Below are positions 1 through 5,952 of a stretch of 6,153 nt of DNA, piece after piece (the stretch's first letter is position 1; each line of letters starts with the position of its first letter). The DNA comes from Eubacteriales bacterium (GTDB lineage Bacteria; Bacillota; Clostridia; Oscillospirales; CAG-382). The notes beneath the pieces were generated by a model, which saw nothing but the letters and a program-made list of their open reading frames with translations, was not told where the DNA came from and did not search any database. The translations under genes were made by a program, and so were the position numbers. The stretch spans positions 1 through 6,153 of the forward strand of contig JAQVQF010000138.1 of NCBI GenBank assembly GCA_028701715.1, read 5' to 3'.

Positions 1-593
1 CGTCCGCGGAGCAGACGGAGGAATCCTCTGAGGAAGTATCCGAGGTTTCCGAAGAGGAGAGCATTACCGGCAGCCTTTTCAGGCAGTATTATGAGGCCAT
101 TAAAAGCGGCACATATATGTTAAAAACAACGGAAAGCCGCATGGCGGGCGGCGAAGCGATACCCTATACCGTCACGGCATACCATCGAAACGGTATCATT
201 TATGCGACGATAGAGGAAAGCTACGGCTCGACTTCCGAATATATAGTAAAAGACGGCAAGCTGATTATTCTTGACAGCTTTATGAAAACGGCGCTTATTA
301 TAGACTACAGCGAATCGTTGTTTTCCGAAAAGCAGCTGTGGACGGGTGCGATCACTCTCGAGGAAAGCGGCACTCAAATGCTCTACGACACGCAATATAA
401 TTATGAAGCCTACACCGATTCGACGGGTTTTGAATTTACGCTGTTTTTCAACGAAGATATTTTGAAACGCTATCGCAGCTACAATTCCAAATTAATGGAC
501 ACAATAGTCATTTCCATTTCGGTAAGCGGCGATATCAGCGGAGCGTTATTCGAAATTCCCGAAGGCTATACGATTACGGATACAACGGAATAA
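1..593 (+). CDS. Partial secreted/lipoprotein-like protein (3' end only)
   Basis: The reading frame is open from the left edge (first complete codon at 3) to TAA at 591-593, giving 196 visible residues; the true start lies outside the window. The ATG at 117 is an internal methionine: codons before it are open, and no ribosome binding site precedes it. The first 20 visible residues are a Ser/Glu-rich, strongly acidic stretch, typical of the flexible linker that follows the lipobox or signal peptide in Firmicutes surface lipoproteins. The remaining ~175 residues alternate short hydrophobic and polar segments rich in Tyr, Thr and Ser (for example YTVTAYHRNGIIYATIEE), suggesting an all-beta or LolA/LppX-like fold with no transmembrane helix. 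I do not recognise a specific family. The extracytoplasmic location is inferred from the linker because the signal peptide is not visible. A bidirectional terminator follows 20 bases after the stop. Confidence 0.8.
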   Translation, partial: SAEQTEESSEEVSEVSEEESITGSLFRQYYEAIKSGTYMLKTTESRMAGGEAIPYTVTAYHRNGIIYATIEESYGSTSEYIVKDGKLIILDSFMKTALIIDYSESLFSEKQLWTGAITLEESGTQMLYDTQYNYEAYTDSTGFEFTLFFNEDILKRYRSYNSKLMDTIVISISVSGDISGALFEIPEGYTITDTTE

Positions 594-613
594 ACGCCAA
601 ATCGGATAAAAAC

Positions 614-650
614 AAAAGGAATGCGGTTTCAAATCGCGTTCCTTTTATGT
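614..650. terminator. Bidirectional intrinsic terminator between the partial lipoprotein gene and ung
   Basis: Positions 614-625 pair with 635-646 in a 12-bp stem (11 Watson-Crick pairs plus one G-U) around a 9-nt loop. The plus-strand transcript continues into a T-rich tail (643-653). Read on the minus strand, the same hairpin has one C-A mismatch and is followed by TTTTGTTTTT, so it can also end the upp-ung transcript, whose stop codon lies 35 bases away. The convergent gene order supports use in both directions. Confidence 0.88.
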
Positions 651-681
651 TTTACGGATTATATTATATAAATGCAATGCC

Positions 682-1341
682 TTACCATTTAATCTCTTCG
701 ATACCGTTCGCTTTTAAAAACTCATTGCATTTTGAAAAGTGCCCGCAGCCGAAGAAGCCGTAATACGCCGAAAGCGGAGAGGGATGGGGCGCGGTAAGTA
801 TCAGATGTTGTTTGCCCGTAATAAGCGGTATCTTTTCCTTGGCGTAATTCCCCCAAAGAAAAAACACCACGGGCTTTTCTCTCGCGTTTAAGGCTTCTAT
901 GGCTCTGTTTGTGAGGATTTCCCAGCCTTTTCCCCGGTGACTGCCTGCCGTGTCCGCTCTTACGGTGAGCACCGCGTTTAGAAGGAGCACTCCCGACTGA
1001 GCCCAGCGTATCAGGCAGCCGGATTCGGGAACGGGAATACCGAGATCGTTGCGCAGCTCGCTGTAAATATTTTTTAACGACGGCGGCACCGGCACGCCTT
1101 CCGGAACCGAAAACGCCAGTCCGTGCGCCTGCCCTTCGCCGTGGTACGGGTCCTGACCGATTATGACCGCCTTGACATCGTCATAATCGGTATGCCTGAA
1201 AGCGTTGAAAATGCTGTGCATTTCCGGATATACCGTATAATCGGAATATTCTCTTTTAAGATACTCACGCAGCCTTAAATAATAATCCTTGGAAAATTCA
1301 TCCCCGATAATATTATCCCAGCCGTTACCTATGCGAACCAT
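682..1341 (-). CDS. ung: Uracil-DNA glycosylase, family 1 (UDG)
   Basis: Hydrolyses the N-glycosidic bond of uracil in DNA, starting base-excision repair of deaminated cytosine and misincorporated dUMP; cytoplasmic and monomeric. The 219-residue length fits the family (E. coli Ung is 229). Visible motifs are the water-activating loop GQDPYHG at residues 62-68 (catalytic Asp64), the uracil-recognition segment LLLNAVLTVR at 119-128, and the DNA-intercalation loop HPSPLS at 186-191 (His186), followed by GFFGCGHFSKCNEFL. All key residues are present, so the enzyme should be active. The start (ATG at 1341-1339) gives the expected N-terminus (NGWDNIIGDEF). It lies one base after the upp stop (TAAaATG), with no recognisable Shine-Dalgarno sequence upstream, so translation probably depends on termination-reinitiation from upp. 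Confidence 0.97.
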   Translation of the reverse strand: MVRIGNGWDNIIGDEFSKDYYLRLREYLKREYSDYTVYPEMHSIFNAFRHTDYDDVKAVIIGQDPYHGEGQAHGLAFSVPEGVPVPPSLKNIYSELRNDLGIPVPESGCLIRWAQSGVLLLNAVLTVRADTAGSHRGKGWEILTNRAIEALNAREKPVVFFLWGNYAKEKIPLITGKQHLILTAPHPSPLSAYYGFFGCGHFSKCNEFLKANGIEEIKW

Positions 1342-1342
1342 T

Positions 1343-1972
1343 TTATTTGGTGCCGAAAATACGGTCGCCCGCGTCGCCCAGTCCGGGAACTATATATGCG
1401 TGCTCATTGAGGCATTTATCTATCGCCGCGACATATATATCAATGTCCGGATGAACCTCCTGAACGGCTTTTATGCCTTCCGGAGCGGCTACGAGATTCA
1501 TGAGACATATATCCCTGCAGCCTAACTTTTTAAGCTCGTCCACGGCGGCGTTGCTTGACCCGCCCGTAGCGAGCATGGGATCGAGGATAACCACCTTTCG
1601 TTCGGCTATATCCTGGGGCATTTTGAAATAATACTGCACGGGTTTTTTGGTTTGCGGATCGCGGTAAACGCCCACATGACCCACCTTCGCGACCGGACAG
1701 ATGGTAAGAAACCCTTCAACCATGCCGAGCCCCGCTCTCAGAATAGGGACGATGGCGATTTTTTTACCGGATACCATTTTCTCGGTGGTCCAGCAGATAG
1801 GAGTTTCGATATCCACATCCTCCAGCGGCAGTTCGCGTGTGATTTCGTAAGCCATAAGCATTGATATTTCGGAAAGCAGCTCGCGGAAATCCTTTGAACC
1901 CGTATCCTTCTGACGCATAATGGTCAGCTTATGCGTAATAAGAGGATGGTCGAAAACCGTTACTTTACTCAT
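1343..1972 (-). CDS. upp: Uracil phosphoribosyltransferase
   Basis: Converts uracil and PRPP to UMP and pyrophosphate (pyrimidine salvage); cytoplasmic. At 209 residues it is full length for bacterial Upp. Diagnostic segments are PILRAGLGM at residues 76-84, the PRPP-binding loop with VVILDPMLATGGSS at 127-140, and the C-terminal uracil-binding signature PGLGDAGDRIFGT at 196-208. The N-terminus (KVTVFDHPLITHKLTIMR) is also typical. The start at 1972 is supported by an AAGGAAG ribosome binding site (complement of 1977-1983), 4 bases upstream. It is the first gene of a two-gene unit with ung and is read from a promoter around 2056-2083. I found no PyrR-binding loop in its ~75-nt leader. Pairing with ung makes metabolic sense: uracil cut from DNA can be recycled to UMP. 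Confidence 0.97.
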   Translation of the reverse strand: MSKVTVFDHPLITHKLTIMRQKDTGSKDFRELLSEISMLMAYEITRELPLEDVDIETPICWTTEKMVSGKKIAIVPILRAGLGMVEGFLTICPVAKVGHVGVYRDPQTKKPVQYYFKMPQDIAERKVVILDPMLATGGSSNAAVDELKKLGCRDICLMNLVAAPEGIKAVQEVHPDIDIYVAAIDKCLNEHAYIVPGLGDAGDRIFGTK

Positions 1973-1976
1973 AATT

Positions 1977-1983
1977 CTTCCTT
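1977..1983 (-). promoter_or_regulatory. Ribosome binding site of upp
   Basis: The minus-strand sequence GAAAGGAAGAATT precedes the upp ATG. The AGGAAG core complements the 3' end of 16S rRNA and fixes the upp start at 1972. The next gene, ung, has no such site. Confidence 0.8.
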
Positions 1984-2055
1984 TCCCGCCGCGAAACCGC
2001 TTTGATTTATAACAATCTGATTACAATTCGGACAACACGGCGCTGTACCATGTAA

Positions 2056-2083
2056 ATTATAACACCAAACAGACAAAAATCAA
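2056..2083 (-). promoter_or_regulatory. Promoter of upp-ung (sigma-A type)
   Basis: On the minus strand, TTGATT (complement of 2078-2083) and a perfect TATAAT (complement of 2056-2061) are separated by 16 bases. Predicted transcription starts near 2049, giving a leader of about 75 nt. The A-tract opposite 2086-2093 lies just upstream of the -35 and may act as an UP element. Assignment is by motif only. Confidence 0.65.
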
Positions 2084-2118
2084 CCTTTTTTTTAAGACAA
2101 GCTTTATTTTTTTAGCAC

Positions 2119-2147
2119 TTGACAAAACACGCAAAAAAATATACTAT
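2119..2147 (+). promoter_or_regulatory. Promoter of the mgtE leader (sigma-A type)
   Basis: A consensus -35 TTGACA (2119-2124) is followed, after exactly 17 bases, by TACTAT (2142-2147); an overlapping TATACT (2140-2145, 15-base spacer) is an alternative -10. A 7-T tract at 2107-2113 lies upstream of the -35. Transcription should start near 2153-2155, leaving about 230 nt of leader before the mgtE ATG. This promoter is back-to-back with the upp promoter, about 58 bases between the two -10 elements' positions on either side of the T-tracts. Confidence 0.75.
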
Positions 2148-2257
2148 ATGGAAAGTGAAAAGTTGCGGCCGCGCGGGTTGGTTTGTTTGCGCAGATAAAT
2201 ACACGTCACGGTATATTTTGCAACAGCACAATAAATAATAAGAAAGAGGCGAAAAGA

Positions 2258-2320
2258 ATGGAATCCGGCAGTAGTACAGGCAAACCGCGATGGCGTCTTT
2301 TTGCCTTTATGTCAATATAG
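2258..2320 (+). CDS. 20-aa leader peptide (uORF) upstream of mgtE
   Basis: ATG at 2258 opens 20 codons ending in TAG at 2318-2320. AGAGG at 2245-2249 sits 8 bases upstream of the ATG as a plausible ribosome binding site. The peptide begins with Met-Glu, then a Ser/Gly-rich stretch, then basic and aromatic KPRWRLF and a hydrophobic end AFMSI. The nucleotides of codons 7-9 and 15-16 form the two arms of a hairpin, and an alternative partner lies after the stop, so the ORF is embedded in the switch. Its second half (PRWRLF) resembles the PRRRLKLF part of the 17-aa Salmonella MgtL leader peptide, which senses Mg2+ and proline ahead of mgtA. That likeness could be convergent or chance in so short a peptide. 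A regulatory role rather than a protein with its own function is inferred. Confidence 0.6.
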   Translation: MESGSSTGKPRWRLFAFMSI

Positions 2321-2342
2321 GTTTCAGGTGTCAAAGCGTTTG

Positions 2343-2380
2343 CCTTATGCTCCCGACAGTTTATTCTAAAGGAGGTAAGG
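2343..2380 (+). promoter_or_regulatory. Hairpin sequestering the mgtE ribosome binding site
   Basis: The mgtE Shine-Dalgarno AAAGGAGG (2368-2375) lies 9 bases before the ATG. CCTTA (2343-2347) complements TAAGG (2376-2380) and CTCC (2350-2353) complements GGAG (2371-2374), with a U-G pair and one bulged G between the two helices and a 17-nt loop. The fold removes the whole SD core from the ribosome. Confidence 0.65.
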
Positions 2381-2384
2381 TTTT

Positions 2385-3740
2385 ATGAACGAAAAAATTC
2401 TCGAACTGCTTAAGTCAAAGGATTATTCCGCGTTGAAAGCACTGCTTGCGGGGGAAAATCCGCAGGATATAGCGTCGGCGATAACAAAGCTTGACGAGGA
2501 ACAGATCCCCATTGTATTCCGTGTGCTGCCCAAAGAGCTGGCTGCGGAAGCTTTTGTCGAAATGGATCCCGACGGACAGGAGCTGCTTATTAAGTCGTTT
2601 TCGGACGTACAGCTTAAACAGCTTTTCGACGAGCTGTATTTGGACGATACCGTGGACATTATCGAGGAAATGCCCGCTAATGTCGTAAAACGCATACTCA
2701 GATCGACAGATTTGGAAACAAGGTGTCAGATAAACGAGCTTCTCCATTATCCGGAAGATTCCGCGGGGAGCATAATGACAACCGAATATGTCACCCTCCG
2801 CCCGGCAATGACCGTTGAGGAGGCGATACTCCGCATCAGACGCACGGGTATAGACAAGGAAACCGTATATACCTGCTATGTCACCTCGTCGGACAGCATA
2901 CTTTTGGGCGTGATAACCGTAAAGGATTTGCTTGTGGCAAACGATGACGCCATTGTGGGCGACATTATGGACACGCATGTCATTTATGCGGAAACCAACC
3001 AGGACAAGGAAAATGTCGCGCGTGAAATGGCAAAATACGACTTTCTCGCCATACCGGTGGTCGACAACGAAAAACGCCTTGTGGGTATTGTCACCTTCGA
3101 CGACGCGATCGACGTCATCGAGGACGAGGCAACCGAAGACATTGAAAAAATGGCGGCAATTCTGCCCTCCGACAAGCCTTACCTGAAAACAGGCGTGCTC
3201 GATACATGGAAAAAGCGCATCCCGTGGCTTTTGCTGCTTATGATATCCGCCACCTTTACGGGACAGATAATAACGAACTTCGAATCGGCCCTTGCCGGGA
3301 GCGTGGCGCTCACGGCCTTTATCCCAATGCTGATGGATACCGGCGGAAATTCCGGCAGTCAGGCGTCGGTAACTATAATACGCGGTCTTGCCCTGCAGGA
3401 AATCAACATGAAGGATATATTAAATATCCTTTGGAAAGAGCTGCGCGTTTCGTTGCTCTGCGGCGTTTCGCTCGCGTGCGCTAATTTTGCGAAAATAATG
3501 CTCGTCGACAATCTCGTTTTTCACAACAGCGTATCGGTACCGATCGCCGCCGTCGTGTGTATAACCCTGGTGGTGGTGGTCTTCTGCGCAAAGCTTGTCG
3601 GCTCGACTCTCCCTATTTTAGCAAAACGTATAGGCTTTGACCCGGCAGTGATGGCGTCGCCATTTATCACCACCATTGTAGACGCCATTTCCCTGCTTGT
3701 TTATTTCAACATAGCCAAGCTTATGATAACAAATCTATGA
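2385..3740 (+). CDS. mgtE: Magnesium transporter MgtE
   Basis: Mg2+-selective channel/transporter of the inner membrane, active as a homodimer and gated by cytoplasmic Mg2+ bound between its soluble domains. The 451-residue length is normal. Residues ~1-125 form the MgtE N-domain of short acidic helical repeats. Residues ~128-255 hold two CBS domains (first starting at AGSIMTTEYVTL, second at VGDIMDTHVIYAE). The connecting plug helix follows (EDEATEDIEKMAAI, 246-260). About five membrane helices occupy ~279-448. Pore signatures are PMLMDTGGNSGSQAS (314-328) and DPAVMASPFITTIVDAI (419-435), whose Asp433 matches the conserved pore aspartate. The start at 2385 has a strong AAAGGAGG site, though it can be masked by a leader hairpin. 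It is followed after 15 bases by an alpha-galactosidase gene. The lack of an M-box riboswitch in its leader is unusual. Confidence 0.97.
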   Translation: MNEKILELLKSKDYSALKALLAGENPQDIASAITKLDEEQIPIVFRVLPKELAAEAFVEMDPDGQELLIKSFSDVQLKQLFDELYLDDTVDIIEEMPANVVKRILRSTDLETRCQINELLHYPEDSAGSIMTTEYVTLRPAMTVEEAILRIRRTGIDKETVYTCYVTSSDSILLGVITVKDLLVANDDAIVGDIMDTHVIYAETNQDKENVAREMAKYDFLAIPVVDNEKRLVGIVTFDDAIDVIEDEATEDIEKMAAILPSDKPYLKTGVLDTWKKRIPWLLLLMISATFTGQIITNFESALAGSVALTAFIPMLMDTGGNSGSQASVTIIRGLALQEINMKDILNILWKELRVSLLCGVSLACANFAKIMLVDNLVFHNSVSVPIAAVVCITLVVVVFCAKLVGSTLPILAKRIGFDPAVMASPFITTIVDAISLLVYFNIAKLMITNL

Positions 3741-3744
3741 TAAC

Positions 3745-3749
3745 GGGAG
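3745..3749 (+). promoter_or_regulatory. Ribosome binding site of the alpha-galactosidase gene
   Basis: GGGAG lies 6 bases before the ATG at 3756, within the 15-base gap after the mgtE stop. It supports the chosen start. I see no promoter or terminator in the gap. Confidence 0.75.
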
Positions 3750-3755
3750 CCGTAA

Positions 3756-5933
3756 ATGATTACTTATAACGAAAACGCCGGGCAGTTCCAGCTGGATACC
3801 AAAAGCTCATCATATGTGATGCAGGTCAGGGAGGGCTTTCTTCTTCACCTTTATTGGGGTGAAAAGCTTGACACCGGCGACCATTCCTATATGCGGTGGG
3901 AACAGGGCAGAGCGGCCTTTTCACCGCGGCTCGAAAACTGCGAGGGCTTTATCCTTGACGACCTGCCTCTCGAATATCCCTGCTTCGGCAGGGGCGATCT
4001 CCGTTCGCCCGCGCTGGAGGTAATAAACCCCGACGGCAGCAATATATGCGATTTAAGATATGCGTCGCACACAATAACCGAAGGTAAGCCGGTTCTCCCC
4101 GGTCTTCCCGCTTTTTATACGGAAGACGGGGATTCGGTTCAGACGCTTGTCATAACCCTGCGCGACGAGATAAGTAAAATCGAATGTGAGCTTTACTACA
4201 CCGTCTATGACGCCTACGGTATAATCGCCCGCCGAGCCGTGATACGCAACGCCGGCGAAAATACCCGTTTTATAAAAGCGGCGGCTTCCGCCTGCGTCGA
4301 TTTCGACAATATGGACTTTGACATAATATCCAATTACGGCACCCACGCAAGGGAACGAATGACAGAGCGTTTCCCCATGAATCACGGCAAGTTCGAGCTT
4401 GCCAGCCGCAGAGGCGCTTCCGGGCATGTGCACAACCCGTTTATGATAATGACGTCGCATAATGCCGACGAGGACCACGGCGACGTTTACGGTGTGCTGC
4501 TGGTGTATTCCGGCTCGCATTCCATATCCGCGGAGGGCACTCAGTTCAACGCAGCCCGCATGCTGGCGGGGATAAATCCCGACGGATTTTCCTGGAAGCT
4601 TGAAAGCGGGGAAGAATTTTCTACACCCGAAGCCGTATTATGCCATACAAACGAAGGAATTACAAAGCTTTCCCATATGTTCCACGCAGCGATAAACGAC
4701 CGTCTTATAAGGGGTAAATATAAAAACAGCCGCCGCCCTGTGCTGCTAAACAGCTGGGAAGCGTGCTATTTCTCCTTTGACGAATCAAGACTGCTCAAAA
4801 TCGGCAAATGCGCCGCCGATTTGGGAATAGAGCTGCTGGTTATAGACGACGGCTGGTTCGGCAAGCGCGATTCGGACAACTGCTCGCTGGGCGACTGGGT
4901 TATCGACAGACGCAAGCTGCCTAACGGACTTGATAAAATATATAACCTTCTCAAAGAAAACGACTGTACCCTCGGCATATGGTTCGAGCCGGAAATGGTA
5001 TCCCCCGATTCCGACCTTTACCGCGCGCATCCCGACTGGTGCCTGCATATAGAAAACCGCCCCCGTTCCGAGGGAAGGCATCAGCTTATGCTTAACCTTT
5101 CGAGACCGGAGGTTTGCGATTATTTATATGATTCGATAGCCGCGGTGCTGAAGACGGGCATGATAGCATATGTAAAGTGGGACTTCAACCGCAATATGGC
5201 GGAAGTCGGAAGCGAAGCCTTGCCGTATGACAGACAGGGAGAGGTTTCACACAGATATTATATAGGGCTTTATTCCCTGCTCGAACGCCTTGTCACCGAT
5301 TTCCCCGACGTGCTGTTCGAATCCTGCTCCGGCGGCGGCGGAAGGTTCGACGCGGGTATGCTTTACTATATGCCCCAAACCTGGACAAGCGACAATTCCG
5401 ACGCGATAGAGAGACTGAAAATACAATACGGAACTTCCCTTGTATATCCCATGTCCGCGATGTCGGCGCACGTTTCGGCGTCGCCCAACCACCAAACCGC
5501 CCATGTCACCGATTTTGAGACGCGCTTTACCGTCGCCTTCACCGGCTCGTTCGGCTATGAGCTTGACCCGACCTCCCTTTCCGACGAGGACAAGGAAATG
5601 GTCGTTAAGACTTCGGAGCTTTACAAAAAATACGGTCATGTCATGGTGACCGGCGATTATTACCGTCTCCGCAATAATTATGAGGAGGACTGCGCCGCCT
5701 GGTGTACGGTTTCCCCGGATAAATCGGTGTGTGTCGCGGGATATGTCAATACCCATGTCAGAATGTACGACCGCAACGAGCGTTTGAAGCTCAAGGGTAT
5801 AGATAAAAACGCTGTATACAGGGATGTTTTAAACGGAAATACCTATTCGGGAGCGCAGCTTAGCGGCTTCGGTCTTCCCGTGCATATCACGCTCGAATAC
5901 AGAAGCGCAATGTGGATACTTGAAAAGATATAA
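3756..5933 (+). CDS. Alpha-galactosidase, glycoside hydrolase family 36
   Basis: Retaining enzyme that removes terminal alpha-1,6-linked galactose from melibiose, raffinose, stachyose and similar sugars. It has no signal peptide, so it acts in the cytoplasm on imported oligosaccharides. The 725 residues match the usual ~730 of the tetrameric bacterial GH36 group. Residues ~1-320 form the N-terminal beta-supersandwich, ~325-640 the (beta/alpha)8 barrel and ~645-725 a C-terminal beta domain. Motifs: WEACYF (334-339), LVIDDGWFGKRDSDNCSLGDW (361-381), YVKWDFNRN (472-480) with nucleophile Asp476, ESCSGGGGRFD (522-532), and TSDNSDAIERL (544-554) with acid/base Asp546. All catalytic residues are intact. 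It probably shares a transcript with mgtE, 15 bases upstream; there is no sugar transporter or regulator next to it here. Alpha-N-acetylgalactosaminidase activity is possible within the family but less likely. Symbols such as melA, rafA or aga are used inconsistently, so none is assigned. Confidence 0.96.
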   Translation: MITYNENAGQFQLDTKSSSYVMQVREGFLLHLYWGEKLDTGDHSYMRWEQGRAAFSPRLENCEGFILDDLPLEYPCFGRGDLRSPALEVINPDGSNICDLRYASHTITEGKPVLPGLPAFYTEDGDSVQTLVITLRDEISKIECELYYTVYDAYGIIARRAVIRNAGENTRFIKAAASACVDFDNMDFDIISNYGTHARERMTERFPMNHGKFELASRRGASGHVHNPFMIMTSHNADEDHGDVYGVLLVYSGSHSISAEGTQFNAARMLAGINPDGFSWKLESGEEFSTPEAVLCHTNEGITKLSHMFHAAINDRLIRGKYKNSRRPVLLNSWEACYFSFDESRLLKIGKCAADLGIELLVIDDGWFGKRDSDNCSLGDWVIDRRKLPNGLDKIYNLLKENDCTLGIWFEPEMVSPDSDLYRAHPDWCLHIENRPRSEGRHQLMLNLSRPEVCDYLYDSIAAVLKTGMIAYVKWDFNRNMAEVGSEALPYDRQGEVSHRYYIGLYSLLERLVTDFPDVLFESCSGGGGRFDAGMLYYMPQTWTSDNSDAIERLKIQYGTSLVYPMSAMSAHVSASPNHQTAHVTDFETRFTVAFTGSFGYELDPTSLSDEDKEMVVKTSELYKKYGHVMVTGDYYRLRNNYEEDCAAWCTVSPDKSVCVAGYVNTHVRMYDRNERLKLKGIDKNAVYRDVLNGNTYSGAQLSGFGLPVHITLEYRSAMWILEKI

Positions 5934-5952
5934 TACTAACTAAACTATATAT

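Larger units (their letters stand above)
2154..2384 (+). promoter_or_regulatory. mgtE leader: candidate leader-peptide translational attenuator
   Basis: This ~230-nt leader holds a uORF and three competing pairings. (A) Local hairpin: AGGCAAA (2278-2284) with TTTGCCT (2300-2306), 7 bp, capped by CGC/GCG (2286-2288 with 2293-2295). (B) Long-range helix: the same 2278-2284 with a second TTTGCCT (2339-2345), extended past a bulged C2285 by 2286-2288 with GCG 2336-2338, 10 bp in all. (C) Sequestering hairpin: 2343-2347 with 2376-2380, a U-G wobble (2348-2375), bulged G2349, and 2350-2353 with 2371-2374, burying GGAGG of the mgtE ribosome binding site. A and C can coexist; B excludes both. A ribosome paused late in the uORF would block A and permit B, exposing the mgtE site. 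There is no U-tract after the hairpins, so control at translation is more likely than at transcription termination. The pairings are read from the sequence; the mechanism is inferred. Confidence 0.6.

Noticed and set aside
117..593. The ATG at 117 as the start of a 158-aa gene
   Set aside because: The same frame is open back to the window edge and encodes a coherent acidic linker, and no ribosome binding site precedes 117; it is an internal methionine.
1289..1525. 78-aa plus-strand open frame across the upp-ung junction
   Set aside because: Fully antisense to two well-supported genes, with no ribosome binding site.
1973..2049. PyrR-type or other riboswitch in the upp leader
   Set aside because: The ~75-nt leader shows no PyrR-binding loop consensus and no terminator hairpin; only a weak CGCCG/CGGCG complementarity was seen.
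2278..2320. Transcription terminator/antiterminator in the mgtE leader
   Set aside because: The hairpin at 2278-2306 is not followed by a U-rich tract, so transcriptional attenuation is less likely than translational control.
2415..2978. 187-aa minus-strand open frame opposite mgtE
   Set aside because: It lies entirely antisense to an unmistakable mgtE, has no ribosome binding site or family-like sequence, and is a codon-bias shadow.
4053..4520. 155-aa minus-strand open frame opposite the GH36 N-terminal domain
   Set aside because: Antisense shadow with no supporting start signal.
5247..5756. 169-aa minus-strand open frame opposite the alpha-galactosidase catalytic region
   Set aside because: It overlaps invariant GH36 motifs on the other strand, and its composition is that of an antisense shadow.
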